Assembly: GCF_963678635.1 (NCBI RefSeq)
Contig: NC_087063.1
Location: forward strand, 5,674,386-5,738,385
DNA length: 64,000 nt
Reading direction: 5' to 3'
Origin: Symsagittifera roscoffensis
Taxonomy: Eukaryota > Xenacoelomorpha > Acoela > Convolutidae
The notes beneath the pieces are model-generated. The model made no database searches, was not told the origin of the DNA, and saw nothing but the letters and a program-made list of their open reading frames with translations. The position numbers and the translations under genes are program-made. Positions 1 through 12,649 of this stretch are shown piece after piece. Positions within the stretch are counted from its first letter, which is position 1. Each line of letters begins with the position of its first letter.

Positions 1-2
1 CC

Positions 3-725
3 ATAGAGTTCTCACCGATAGACAACGTGGAAGACACAACAGGCAACACGCCAGAAACAGTGAAGGATGAGTCTCAAAAGAGAACGTCTTTTACTGCAAG
101 ATTAGCAATGATGGTCGGATTGAGATCGAAGGACGCAGCAGTGGAGGAGACGAAAGTCGAGAAAAGCAAAACATTCGGAACAGTATCCACGAGAACGACA
201 GAGACCGATCAGAACGAGGGTCAGAGAAAATCGGGACCAGTGACCAACTACAGGACAACAACGGACCATGGAACGACAACTCTTGAGTTAAGCGACTTGA
301 TGGCGAAGTTAGATTAGATAAATGAGAAACTGAAGCACATCGAAGAGGATAGAAATGTGATAAGAAATGAAATGAGACACAACAAACATGAGTACATGGA
401 CAACTATTTCCATCTAGCGAGAGCGACGGAGGAAAAGCTTCAGAAGATGTCTGACAAAGTAGAAACCACCAATGAAGAGCGAGAAAAGAACATCAGAAAA
501 GACATGCCAGAAATGACGCAGCGATATGACACAGTGAATTGCCAGTTAGGGAGTTTGGAAACGAGAATGGATACGATGAGTAGGGAACAGGCTGAGAGCT
601 CAAGTGCAATACAGACAAAGCTAGACGCTATTCTTAGGAATTCAACACAACAAGACAGGCCAGCTGCAGAGAGGACACAAGGTAATAGAGTGGACTTCGT
701 GGATCCTCAAAGGAACAAACGATAG
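3..725 (+). pseudogene. Gag N-terminal region, copy 1 (5' cut by window)
   Basis: The frame is open from the window edge. It is polar and rich in K, E, T and R, with no membrane segment. An in-frame TAG lies at 315-317 and another at 723-725. Between them is a helical, coiled-coil-like stretch (roughly 330-640) rich in E, K and R. This matches the pre-capsid coiled coil of the related element B at 56310-56650, where the frame is uninterrupted. The same two stops occur in copy 2, so they predate the duplication. The product would be the matrix-like part of Gag; that role is inferred from position only. Confidence 0.75.
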
Positions 726-1520
726 TCAACACCGTTACCAGCAACCCGGGAGGCCGCGATTACGGCACCGGTGGGGGCCAGGGCCATTATAAAAAATGGA
801 ACAGCGAACACAACCAGTGGTCCAGGGGACTCCACGACTCACAACAACGTGGGACCGGATGCCATGACCTGGGCAAGCACCTGGGAAATGATGAACAGGA
901 CGCTAGAAGTCTTCGCCACGAGGAACACCGACTCGAGTGACAGAGGAGGCAACAAATCCAGGAAAACTTTCAAGAAACCGAAGGAGTTCAAAGATGATTC
1001 AGATGGATGCATTGACACTTGGGTAGAAGTCACGAGGTTGCACTTAGAACAAGACAACTTGAACGATGAGAGGCAGGCATGCACAGCGATACTGAGCAAT
1101 CTGGAAGGAACGGCATTGAAATGCGTGGTTGCGAAGAAAGAAGAGGAACGCGACACAGCGAACAAAATCTTTGAAATATTGTTAAACAGATTCGGCTCAG
1201 GCATGAAGGGTCATCAAGCGATGATGCGATTTGAAAAGAGGAGACAAAGGGACGATGAATCGATAGACAGATTCCTAGATGATCTTGAGAGCTTGATAAG
1301 GAGGAGTGACCCGGAAGAATCTACCAATCGAAGGAACTTCAGCATCGCCTCAAAGTTCATTGATGGGGTAAAGAGTGATGACTTTAGAACGATGTTAGCA
1401 ACGTACTATACATTGTCGAAAGACAGTGCACCAACTCCAGAAGAGATGAGACAGAAATCAAGAGAGTACATGCTGATGAAACCCAAGAAATACTCGTACT
1501 CAGACAACAGGAACACATAA
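726..1520 (+). pseudogene. Gag capsid region, copy 1
   Basis: About 250 codons after the TAG at 723. The core (about 970-1480) resembles retrotransposon Gag capsid domains, with the pattern DTWVEVTRLHLEQ, a conserved LEGTAL segment and a helical run around FEKRRQRDDESIDRFLDDLE. Element B has the same block at 57180-57700. It ends at an in-frame TAA (1518-1520), after which the same frame continues into the zinc knuckles. Copy 1 has Arg where copy 2 has Ser in the segment around 1250. It would form the capsid lattice. Confidence 0.8.
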
Positions 1521-1568
1521 GGGGGAAGTCAGCCACAGAGGTCGTCATGGTACAAGCCCAGAGATGAC

Positions 1569-3197
1569 ATGGACAAACGCAGGTCATGTGCTAACTGCGG
1601 GTCGGCGGATCATCATGTGGCGGATTGCACGACATACAAACAGGGCATGAAGAGTTTGGGATATGCACCCGATGAGGAAGAGATGAGCCAGATGGAGGAA
1701 CACGAGTTCTATAGTGGCTTGATCATCAAAATAGGTGCAAGATGCTTCTTCTGCAACCAAGAGGGGCACTTCAGGATGGACTGTCCGTTGTTTTGGGAAG
1801 CGGTCAAGAATCAGAGTCATCCAAAACACAAGTTGGCGCTAGCAGCGGTGCAGAACCAGAGAAACAGACAAGGTGAATTTGAGATGAAAAACCTAGAAAG
1901 ACCAAGTGCGGAGCTACCAACGAAAACAGTGAAAGCTGTAACACAATGTAATAGCGCAGTAGAGGCCACGGCGAAGAACGACCTAGCAATATATTATGAG
2001 AAGGCGGCAGCGGAGGCCATTAACAAAGTGAAACAAGACCTGGTAGCGAAAGAAATAGAACAACGGTTGAAGCAAGAGATCCAAAGACAAAGAATGAACG
2101 AAACATTAAGTTGCGCACAAACAATACCAGAAGCTGCTGAGGGGTCGACAAAAAATAGAAACTGCAACACTGTAAAAATGGTTACAGGAAAGCCATTTGG
2201 CATAACAAAGATTGGGGCAAGAATAATGTCAATAATCACAGTGGGCGGCCACGAAGTAACGAGAAACTTAAGCGAACCAAGTGACCAGACAATAATGCAC
2301 ATTGATGTGTACGCAGATTACTTGAGTTGTATAAGCCCACAAACGACTTCTAGAGCGTTGAGAGCACTACTCACGAGAGGGGGTAGCAAGTCGGTACGTG
2401 TTGATAACAGGTACACAGAAGCTTATGGTCCACATGAAGTGATGCTAAATATAGATGGAATCAACATCTATACCAAAACAATGATAACATGTGATGAAGA
2501 CCTAATTGGGCAAATCTACGTGGGAAAAGAAGAGTTGAAAGTGAGATCGATCGGACACTGCGCCATGCTTGAAGAAGATGCGATGCACATCGGGACAGAG
2601 GCAGATGTGACAGGACACGTGCTAGACATAAGTGGCAAAAAGACTCAGTTACGCGGGTTACTTGATACGGGAGCAGTCTTGAGTGTCATACCAATCGAAA
2701 CTTGGGAACGAATGGGCTTCAACAAAGATGATTTGATAGATTCGAGAATACGGTTGTCAGCTGCAAACAAAGGGGCCCTGCGGGTGTTGGGCAGAACGCC
2801 GATAATAGCCCTCAATCTGGGGGAACGTAACCTGTGGATGAGCTTTCTTGTGGTAGAGAACCTAGATGAGTCTGACCAATTTATTTTAGGCAGAGACTTC
2901 ATCAGGAACTTTGATGTAGCGATTGATCTAAACAACGCAATTTTCAGGATACGGAACCCGGATAGGAGGTACGCAATCAAACCGGTAAATTTAATAATGG
3001 CAAATGAAACCAAAGCACCGGTATTCTTGAGTAGGAGGGTGAGGCTAAAGGCGAACGAGGCGGTGATTGTAAGCTTACGAATGAAAAATTACAATGAACT
3101 AAGTGACAACAAGCAGGTATGTGTAGTCCCAAACCCAAATAGTCAAAGTGCTGCTGTTTTAGGAAGATCCTTCTCGATTACGAAGAGCGGCCTCTGA
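1569..3197 (+). pseudogene. Nucleocapsid zinc knuckles plus aspartic protease, copy 1
   Basis: Two CCHC knuckles open the segment, at 1587-1628 (CANCGSADHHVADC) and 1743-1784 (CFFCNQEGHFRMDC). Both fit CX2CX4HX4C and would bind genomic RNA. A lysine/glutamate-rich linker follows. A retropepsin-like protease then shows LLDTGAVLSVIP, with the catalytic DTG at 2664-2672, and a later ILGRDF block, which is the usual second conserved block. The frame ends at TGA 3195-3197. Element B has a cysteine codon at the equivalent position and reads through, so the TGA looks like a point lesion. It is shared with copy 2. Confidence 0.88.
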
Positions 3198-4855
3198 GTG
3201 AGTGTCTTGTTGAATACCCTTGACATGCCAATCACGATACAGAGGGGGAGAAAACTGGGATATGCTTTACCTGTTAAAACTCGATATGAAATGACTGAAA
3301 ACCATAAACAAAATGAAGTTGTTGATTGTCCCAATCATAGGGACAAAATTTGTATCTTGAGACGATTGAATAAAATAAAAGATTCATCAGGTCTTGTGAA
3401 GTCACTTAATTCAGAGACGGACGATGGACTATCGAGCTGTTCGAATTTCCCGGAACGGCCCACATTAGACGAAATACAGGGTAATAAACCGGTTCTACCG
3501 GATTTTGAACACCTAAGATGCAAGTTCACGGACGAACAGCTCGAAGCCATCAAGGACGTACTAGAACGGAACGAAGAAGTTTTTTCAAGACATAAGGCAG
3601 ACATCGGGTGTTGTAATTTTGTTGAGCACAAAATAGAACTTGAGGAAAACGCAATACCGCACAGGGAGGGGGCGAGGCGCATGACCCCACACAAATCGGA
3701 TGCGTGTAGAAAGAAGATTGAAACGCTACTAGAGTATGACATCATAGAACCATCCAAATCACCGTGGGCGTGTGGAGTAGTGATGGCCAAAAAGAAAGGC
3801 GACCAGTTGAGGTTTTGTTGTGACTTTCGATACCTGAACTCCGTCACGGTGAAGGATGCCTATCCCATACCTAGGATTGATGAGAGCCTCTCGAAGTTAG
3901 GTGATGCAAATTTTTTTACGACTCTTGATTTAGGCTCGGCTTTTTGGCAGGTACCACTCAGGAAGCAGGACAGGGACAAGACAGGGTTTGCCTGCGAGTT
4001 GGGTCTGTTTCAATGGAAACGGATGCTGTTTGGACTTTGCAATGCCACAGCCACGTTTCAGCGGTTGATGGCGTGACGAAGAAGTATGGCAATCTGGTGA
4101 TGTGCTATGTGGATGACGTGGTAATAGCGACACCCACACTAGAGGACCACATTGAAAGACTTGACGAAGTATTTGCGTGTATGAAGAGGTCGGGGCTGAA
4201 GTGCAAACCATCAAAGTGTGAGATACTCAAGGACTCGATAAAATACTTGGGGAGGATGGTGGACAAACACGGCATCAGACCAGATCCAGACGCAGTAGAG
4301 GCAGTTCTAACTTGGAAATCGCCGAAAACGGAACACCAATTGATGAGCTTTCTGGGTTTTGCAAATTACTATAGGGAATTCGTCAAAGGCTACGCGGACA
4401 AGGTATACCCGATGCAACAACTATTGAGGCACAAAGGCAAGTAATTCACGTGGAACAACGCGGCGGAAGAGTCATTCCAGAGAATAAAGAAAGAATTGTG
4501 CGACGCGCCGGTGCTAGGGGTGCCAACGGAAAAAGGGATGTACTTGCTGGACACGGATGCGTCGGTAGTAGCGATTTCTGGCATTCTCCATCAAGAACAG
4601 GAATGGAACGGGAAGACAGTCTTGAGACCGATAGCGTACGGGAGTAAAGTCTTGAGTGATACGGGGATGAAGTACGGGGCGCCAAAAGTAGAGATGTTCG
4701 CGATGGTTACCTTTGTCGAGAAATACAGAGCATACCTAGGAAGTGAGCCATTCAAGCTGCGAGTCGACAACAGGGCACTCAGCTGGCTGAAGACGTACTC
4801 AATGGAACAGAGCTACATTGGGAGGTGGATAGTTCGCCTCGACGGATACAAATGA
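3198..4855 (+). pseudogene. Reverse transcriptase and RNase H, copy 1, frameshifted
   Basis: The RT begins in the same frame as the protease. Visible RT blocks are the CGVVMAKKKG region, RFCCDFRYLN, the TLDLGSAFWQVP palm block with its first catalytic Asp, and FGLCNATATFQRLM. A 16-bp deletion relative to element B, after 4072, moves the frame. The catalytic YVDD follows in the new frame at 4106-4117. An in-frame TAA (4442-4444) precedes RNase H, which shows DTDASVVAISG, the VEMF glutamate and RVDNRAL. A one-base deletion near 4853 shifts the frame again. The palm motif reads KRMLFG where element B has KRMPFG. All these defects are shared with copy 2. Confidence 0.9.
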
Positions 4856-5569
4856 TAATTGAGCACAGAACACGAGACAAACATCAAAATGCTGACAGCT
4901 TGAGCACGAAGACGGAGTTCTACGAGAGACAAGAACAGAGGGAGGCAGATAGACCTGAGATCAAAGATGGCTTCTCCTTCATGAACAAGGAAACGTATGA
5001 CAGTCTTCCTCTCACGAGATGGTCGGACAAATCAGGCAAACCAATAGAAGATCACCCCGAGTTACCAAAGGAAACTACAAAAAAAAACAATCTTGAGAAA
5101 GAACCGAGGGATACCGATAGGAATAATGCTCAAGTCAAAGATCGTGAGGGAGACGCTCAAAGCAAAAGGCTACGATCTCAACCAGGTAGAGACGGGGGAA
5201 GCACAAATAGACGAAGACTTAAAGGGGTTACTCGGGAGACTAGCAGATGATGAGCCCGTGATTCAAGAAAACTGTAAAGAGGAACCTGAGGTCACAATAC
5301 TGCGAAAGAGCGGGACAGCCAGTGATAGAAATACCTCGAAGGTGACTAACCTTGATGGGAAGGAAGTGGTGCAGTCACTGGTTGAAAAGATCCCAGCTGA
5401 ATTACTTGAACAGACTAGAGTCAGGAGGAAGAGAGTGGAATTCAAGGAAGAAGCTGAATACCTGGGACCAGGTCAAGAGTCCGGGGAGCGTTCCACGTCC
5501 ACAGAAGAAGAAAACACAGAAGAAGAAAACACTGAAGGAGAAAATTTGTCCGGGGAGTGTGACATGTGA
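4825..5569 (+). pseudogene. RNase H-integrase acidic linker, copy 1
   Basis: A hydrophilic, glutamate-rich linker that joins RNase H to integrase. It begins with the RNase H tail (IIEHRTRDKHQNADSLS). No enzymatic motif is visible. Copy 1 has one extra A in the A-run near 5085, so two overlapping frames (4825-5250 and 5093-5569) replace the single frame seen in copy 2 at 21279-22022. It ends with an in-frame TGA at 5567-5569. LSGE-type tripeptides, encoded by TCCGGGGAG, recur here and in the linker of element B. Confidence 0.7.
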
Positions 5570-5614
5570 GACGAGGACTCGGAAGCGAGCAGTGACAATC
5601 AAGATAGTCTCTGC

Positions 5615-7267
5615 ATGATATTGGCAGAAGAAAAGATTAGACACCACGACAGGGAACTACAAACAGATCCGTCCTCAGGAACCTTCAACTTGGACGTGCA
5701 GGAGATACGAGGTAGTGAAGAACTTGAAAGGATTGTAGTTTCGAGGAAGCCATTCAGGGAGCTATCATGCAATTCAAATGTGAGAACAAATCTGGTGCCG
5801 GAAGACGACATGAAGGTGGTAAGGAGGATAGTATGCGTGAAGCTGAATGACGACGTTCACAACCCTGGGGAGATGAATGGGCAGATCATTGCGCTGAAGG
5901 AACATGTCAAAGCGAGATATAGGCTGTCGGACCTGATAAGAGCCCAGAAGAATGACAAGATGGCAAGCAATCTCTCCAAATGGATCCGAACGGGGTCCAA
6001 GGAGAAAGGGGAACTTGGAGAAGACAGCTACAAGATCCTGAGCCAGTTCTACAAAGAGAGGAAAGAGTTACTCTATCACACGGCTGATGGGGTTGTAGCA
6101 TGCAAGAGAAAAGAAGAAGACAAGATACTACACAAGCACAACCTCATCATACTACCACAATTATATCAGACAGAGGTGCTGTTCAGATCACATGATCAAA
6201 TGGGGCACCAGGGAATAGACAAAGTGCAACAAAGAATACTTCACAGGTTCGATTGGCCAGGATTGAGGAAAGCCTGTGAGAGGTGGGTGAATGCATGCCT
6301 GGCATGCTTGCAATTGAAAGATCCAAGGAAGATGAAATTCCCACTCAAGTCGGTAGAAAGCTCGGAATTTAATGAAGTAGTGCAAATAGACCATCAGAAG
6401 ATCTGTATGACGGAGTCGGGGTATAACCAGATACTGGTTATAATTGATCACTTCACAAAGCTGGCGGAAGCGGTGACGTGTCAAACAGCTTCGGCGGAGG
6501 AGACTTGTGACCACTTGATAACCCATTGGATATCAAGGTATGGTTGTCCAATGACTTTTCAGTCAGACCACGGCAAGGCCTTTGTGGGGGACTTGGCTAA
6601 AGAATTAATGAAGAGGTCACACATCGCTCAAGCGCACTCAACGACTTACCATCCTCAGATCAACGGGCTGGTGGAGAGACAGAATAGAACGTTGGTGAAC
6701 ATGCTGAGGGTATACTGCTCTAGATACATGACGGACTGGGACAAGTATCTTCCGCAAGTCGTAGGGGCATACAACAGTACTCAACACTCAACGACGGGAA
6801 TCAGTCCATTCATGATGTTGACAGGCAAAGAGAGAGCGATGCCCTTGACGTTCTTTTACCCGGAGTATGAAGGGAGGAGGACGTCGCCTCAAGCTTACGT
6901 GAAAGAAGCAATCAGGAGACAGCAGGAGATAAACGAGCTATGCAGGAGGAACACTGCGCAGGCACAAATGAGACAGCGCAAGAAATATGATGAAAAAATA
7001 TTACAGGCGAAGCCATATGAAGTGGGCCAGTATGTGTGGGTTTTCCAGAATGTGATACCGCCCAAAGGGACGAAGAAACTACTCAAGAAATGGAGAGGAC
7101 CATTCATGATAACTGAAGTACATCAACAAGGACGGTTCTACCGCTTGAGTACTGGGCGAGCAGCACATTATGAGAACCTGAAGCCTCATGTCCCATCCCC
7201 AGAGGACTGGTGTATACCAAAGGACATGGAGGGACTAGAGTACCTACTAAGGGAAACCAGCATGTGA
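5615..7267 (+). pseudogene. Integrase, copy 1
   Basis: A Ty3/Gypsy integrase. The N-terminal HHCC zinc domain is visible (HDQMGH, then CLAC, about 6190-6310). The DDE core has Asp in VVQIDHQ, Asp in QSDHGKAF and Glu in NGLVERQNR, followed by a GPY/F-type module around KKWRGPFMITEVH (about 7085-7125). Element B and most integrases have Asn after the second catalytic Asp, whereas this family has His. A one-base insertion near 7252 relative to copy 2 ends the frame at 7267 and separates integrase from the downstream macro-like region. Confidence 0.9.
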
Positions 7268-8504
7268 AGTAAACGAAAAAGGCACCAGAGATAAGAATGA
7301 TGGCAATGAGAACTTGAGTTTGGATGACAATGAAAAAATAGACGCGGACTCTGAAGCGGAATCTTTTGTGGAAGAAGATTGGAACGATCCGGAGCAAGGT
7401 GAGGTGCCGAAGTGGACAGAACCAGACTTGTCAATACCAGCGGGGACAAGGAGTGGCAATCGCAAACGCACAGGCATGAGGTACAACAGGTACGGGGACG
7501 ATTTCCTGATCGACAAGATACAGCTCGATGACCTAAGCAAAGAACTAATAAGTGTGGGCGAGCTGGCGGCAGACGGTGAATGGCAGATCATCGATGATAA
7601 TGAACACTACCCACAGGAAGACTACTCTACACCGGAACAGGAGACGGATTTAGAACAGAGCGAGATAGAGAGGAGGGAGAATACGAACCTGAGGATATTA
7701 GAATGGATGCGCGATGTCAAGAACGGAATCGAGGAAGGACAGAGCATACAGCAAGTTGACATATCAGCGGGGAAGTACATGAAAACGGATGATCCTCTTT
7801 TCGGCTGGACGGCAGCAGACAGCCCGCTCGACATTACGCCAGATAATTCAGACCCAGCATCATCGACGGGGACGTCGATAAATTTTGTTGTCCGGGGAGT
7901 GGGGGTAGGACTTACCCACACCGAAAATTTGATGATAAAGAAACTCAGAGAAGTGAGGGAAAAGTGCGGGCTGGAACTGGAAGGGGAGGAGGCCGAGCCT
8001 ATCATAGGACGGAATTTCAAAACGAAGTTTGAAATACCAAACGAATACTCAGAAAATATCCTGATAACGGATAGTGACTTCATTCTGTCAGACAGAACTA
8101 GCGCAATCTGTATTACGGCGGACATGAGTTTCAAATCAAGACGGGAAGCTGACTTCAAGAGAGAGTACCAGAACGTGGAGTTTCTGTTTAGACAGAGACC
8201 AGCACTGGGAGGAATGGCAGCGCTTCCCCCATCAGTAGCACAAGTCCCGGGCAAATACCTGTGCTTCCTAGTGACGAGGGTTAATGACAGGAACACGATC
8301 GATCCCGAACACGTGATGTTGGCACTAACAAGACTACGAGACTTCATGATTGAAAGAGGGATAACGGAGGTCTCAATGCCGGTGTATGACCCAAACAGGG
8401 GCAAATTGAGCCCGAGGGAATTGTACGCTATCCTACACGTGGTCTTCGCAGAAACTGAGATAATGGTGCATCTTCACAAGAAATACTACTTGAGCATCGC
8501 CTGA
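7268..8504 (+). pseudogene. Pol C-terminal extension with macro-like domain, copy 1
   Basis: The frame continues from 7314 after the private insertion near 7252. An acidic, disordered stretch is followed at about 8050-8501 by a segment with the layout of a macro domain. It has ENILITDSDF at the start, a SAICITADMSF strand, LCFLVTRVND, a helical LTRLRDFMIERG and then ITEVSMPVYDPNRGKLSP. The order resembles OARD1/TARG1-type ADP-ribose-binding macro domains. It ends at TGA 8502-8504. The same sequence is fused in frame to integrase in copy 2. Confidence 0.62.
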
Positions 8505-8966
8505 GTCGGGTACGCGGGGGTCTCGAGTTGGGCATGAGGGAAGAATCTCGAGTTAGGTATGGGGTACAAAACAGGTAAAGAATCTTAGAGGTGATTGGCA
8601 TGACAATTAATATTTTAAATGATTGATGGTGCTAAAACATAAAATGAATCTGCATGTTTTTAGAAGATTTTAAATTGAACTATTTTAGTAGGACGGAAAG
8701 GAAAGGGTTTTAATTATAGTAGTGAAGGGGGGTTTTTAGGTTAGGACAGCAGCCTGTTAGTCTAAAAATCGGGTTTTATTTTTAGATTGATTTGGTAAAG
8801 TCAAATTGACTACTCAACTGTATTCAATTGAAGAAAGAGAACACTAGTTGAACGACACCTTAACAAGTAAGCTCAAGTTGCTCAGGTAAACTCAAGTTGC
8901 TAATACTCAAGTTGCTCAAGTAAAACTCAAGTTGCTAATACTCAAGATCACTTGGAAATTACGGAA
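8505..8966 (+). other. Non-coding spacer between Pol and the SGNH ORF, copy 1
   Basis: No ORF is supported. The first part has a direct repeat of CTCGAGTTGGGCATG / CTCGAGTTAGGTATG. The middle is AT-rich. The end (about 8868-8945) is a short irregular repeat of CTCAAGTTGCT units. The first ATG after it (8967) opens the SGNH frame. It could hold signals for a second transcript or a splice acceptor; that is inference. Confidence 0.6.
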
Positions 8967-10867
8967 ATGGCAGATCGATTCTGGAAGTCCATGCCATCGG
9001 CTTTGAAAAAACCCACACATGACGAATTGTACAGACGTCTAAGGGACCTGGATTATACTCCCGTGGATGAGAGAAAGGCAGTGATGTTGAATGCCATCCT
9101 CCAACTGGAGGATGAGGGCGAGTGCCGGGAGTCTGCGACAGAAGCAGTTTTGATGGTGGGCTACACCACCGATGGAATATCTAATCAAGAGCAAACCAGG
9201 TGGTTGTCTTGGAACGTGGATGGAGCAATAAGGGGGTTCGATTTGGCAAGGAACCCTGGCTTGAGTAATAATACTGAGTATGGTGCAGGGGAATTCCCAC
9301 TGCCGGTCAGACCATCAGTCAGATCCACGGGCCAGAGCACGAGCAAGACACCATTGATGTCTCGAGCACAGCAGACGGGGGAAGCGTATCCGGACGTCAG
9401 TATCATGAAGAGAGAGCTTGAGAGGACTCAGCGGGAGAGGAACAAGGCGAACCTCGACCGGGATCAAGCGGTGCTCGAGAGAGATCAGGCAAAAGTTGAG
9501 AGGGATCAAGCGCGGAGGGCACTGGACATGATGAGAGCTGAACAGCTACAGGCAGAAAGGGTGCGAGAGAATGCCGCAAATTGCGAGCAGCTGAAGTCGG
9601 AGCTTGACAGGATCCAGCAGCGACAACGCGAGTTCGACATGCAGAAAGGGGCTAGGCCCAAAGAGCGGGTGGTGACCGGCTCAAGACCAGAGTCACGTAT
9701 GGAGGTGGATGAAGCTCCTAGGTCGAAGGGACGATTCAACCTCGATCGCACTGCTCAAGAACATATGAACGAAGGGTTGTAGGTGTGGTTACCGTCTGAA
9801 TCAGCGTCCTCCCTGCGTGGTCTAGAGACACAAGTAATACTCCCATTGATGGACGTCGCGCTGCCTGGATATATGCCAAGTTCGACCCCGGGTAGTAGTC
9901 AGGTGAGTGGTAGCTCGTCACGACTGAAAGAGTTGCACGAACGGCTACAACTAAGGAATCGCGAGAGTCCAGCAAGAGTGGACTTACCCTCGACGTGGGG
10001 GGAGCAACCTGTCAGGAGTGTGGTAATCTCGAGTTACAAAAAGAATACGGAAGGTAGATACCACAGGCACAATCGGATGGACTGGAGCACGGCGCAGAGA
10101 GACAGGAGAGATTGCTTCCATGATGCAGCTTGGGTGGAATACCTCACGCAGCCACGTGTGCCCGAGGGGGCGGTCCACCTGATCATAGGGGACAGCTTGT
10201 TGCGGGTGCTGACCCGGATCCAGTCCCATTGGCAAACGGGGATCTTGAGCTTCGCTGGAGCCGCGACGCCGCAGATGCTAGCGACACTTGAGATGCTAGG
10301 TATGGCAAGAGTATATACGGTGACTCTGATGATCGGGACAAATGACGTGTCCAGGGGGAAGCAAGGAAGGTGGCGAGGCTGCACGACAAGATCAGCTGCA
10401 TTCTTGAGGAATTGCGGATTCAGATGGATCCAGCTATTCTTACGGTGTGCACCATCCCTTACAACATAAAAGCGGACCAGCATGCAATGGAGATGAACAC
10501 AAAAGTGCGAAACCTGAACGAAATAATCAGGCAGATAAACCGAAGAAGTGTCCTCCCCGTTGGGTTGTTGGACGTGGCCGAGCAAATGGAGCTATCCGCT
10601 TTCCCTGACGATGCATCCTCGGATGGGATTCACTTTGATAGGCCCAGAGGGGTGGAGTGGTTGAATGACGTCTTCCAAAGGCACATAAGCGCATTGGAGG
10701 CAGAGTTGCTAGAGACGGCACAGGTCACATTCGGACCACCCCCAAATCCACCCTTCTTCAACTCGAGGGCTTTGTCCAGTCGCTTGGGTGCGATGGCCGA
10801 TTCTAGAGACAGTTCGAGGAACAGCCGAACCAAGTTGCCGGGCGCCGCGCCCATGGAGGCTGATTAG
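8967..10867 (+). pseudogene. Coiled-coil plus SGNH (GDSL) hydrolase ORF, copy 1
   Basis: Starts at the first ATG after the spacer (MADRFWK). An N-terminal region of about 150 residues is followed by a coiled coil with repeated RDQA heptad-like units (about 9430-9620). The catalytic region shows GDSL (about 10188), GTND (about 10335) and DGIH (about 10622), the block I, III and V signatures of SGNH hydrolases. This copy has a private TAG at 9780-9782 where copy 2 has a glycine-type codon. It also shares with copy 2 the frameshift between GTND and DGIH. It ends at TAG 10865-10867. Confidence 0.75.
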
Positions 10868-12649
10868 GCAACGTCATCAACTCCCCAGGGATCGATAATA
10901 TCCTCGGTGGTGGTGGCGGAGAAGAAGAAGACGGAGAGACCAGCGGAGACCAGCAGGTCGAAATATGTGGAGAAGGTCAAGGAGCTGGACTTGGAAGACC
11001 TGGAGTGCAGGCTAGAGTTAGCGAAAGCTTTGGGTCTTGAGCAGGTGTCGCACGAAGACTTGGGTAGACTCCAGTGCGTGGACTGGTTGAAGGCTCACGA
11101 GACACACTTCTCGAGAGCAAAAATGACGGAGACGGCGGATCTGACTGGGATTCCCACAAAATCGGTGATGGGACCTATTAACTATAGACCTCTCAAGTCA
11201 TTAGGGAGTCCGGGATTCGTGGTGGAGCTTCCCAAACACCGAACCAGCATTGCCAGGATTAGGGTGGCCACTCCAGCACAGTTGAGGGTGGTGGACAAGC
11301 TGATGGATCCGAGAGAGATGGAATTACCAGACGCCGCGTATGAAGGTACGAAACTAGCCAACGACCCCAGATACGGGAAACCCTGCGGGAATACGCAGCT
11401 GGCCAAAACCTTAGCTGTTTATGACAGGGCAGACCCAGCCGCAATGAGGGTGGTCATCGTGGCGGGATCGGACTTTGAGGGGACGTCTCCCAAATTGTTT
11501 TGGCCGGAAACTCTGATATATTCATTGCCGGGAGCGGAGCTAAACCAGATGTTAACCCTGGTGGTGGCAGTAAAATCAGAGATGCCTTGCGAGCCTGAGC
11601 TACTGCTGTTTGCAGGGATGAACGATCACTTGCATGCGACGGGGTTTCTTGAGCAGCTCAAGGGTGATGAACCTACGCCGAAGAAGATCTGGGAAGCCAT
11701 CCAGACATTATTTGCAGCCATGAATGAAGTACAAGAGAACGTTGCCTCACGATTTGGCTCCAAGACAAAAGTGGCGTTCACGACGTCCCCCGGGTACGCG
11801 AGCATGCCTCCCGCTCTGCAATTTGTGTATGCGATCTTGATCTTGATAGCAGAAGGGAATGGATAGCGTATTCTGATTGCAGCTCCCAATCGGGAACTGG
11901 AACCTACGAACTTGAGACTTCGCAGGTCAGAACTCGCGGCGGCGTGGGCGGATGTGTCCCACGCTATGAGGGGCTTTCACGAGTTGGCCGACATCCTCAT
12001 CGTATTGGACGAGGTCCTCTTGCTGGAGATATCTAACTTCGCTAGGCAACTCAAGCTCAGTCTGATTATAGGGGACGAGCATCCAGTGGTGACTCACCTG
12101 ACGGCCAGTCTGTGGTTTCGAAACATGGAGGTGACCATCACAAGCTCCACCAGTAAATCTAGAGGGCCGAGCAACGAGAGGAAGAACGTGGCCGCATCGG
12201 AGAAGCAGCTGGAGTCGATGGTGTATCGACTGACACAAGAGGGAGGCAGGTGGCCCTCCCTGACACCAAGGCTGGAGAACGCCACGGAGAAGACAAAAGA
12301 AGATGCTCCGCTTCTGGTGAAGCAGATCTGGGATTTTCTTGAGGAGCAGCTGGGAATGGCCGAGAAAAGGGAAATGACGGTTGGCACGTTCGTCACAGCA
12401 GCCAACGAAGTCACGATTGGAGGATTCTGGACGGAGCACGCAAGGGGTGAGCTGAGGACGAGGAGGGATCACGAGAGTCTTGAGCTCTTGAGTCCTTGTT
12501 GGGGAAAGGAATTCCTGGCCGAAATGTATAGCGCGAAAGAGACCATATTTAAAGCCTTCATACAGGAAGTATTGAATATGCCCATCAGTCTGTTGCTGGC
12601 ACTGTACCTGGTTTACCCAAGGTACCTGTTTAATATGGGCCCAGCATAG
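10868..12649 (+). pseudogene. Second, degenerate SGNH-like ORF and following module, copy 1
   Basis: The frame is the same as the preceding SGNH ORF, separated from it only by the TAG at 10865. A private TAG at about 11864-11866 interrupts it where copy 2 has Trp. Motifs AGSDFEG, AGMND and DVSH occur with SGNH-like order and spacing, but block I has Ser and Asp swapped. After 12290 copy 1 reads on without the stop present in copy 2 (28748). It reaches an in-frame TAG at 12647-12649, shared by both copies. Confidence 0.55.
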
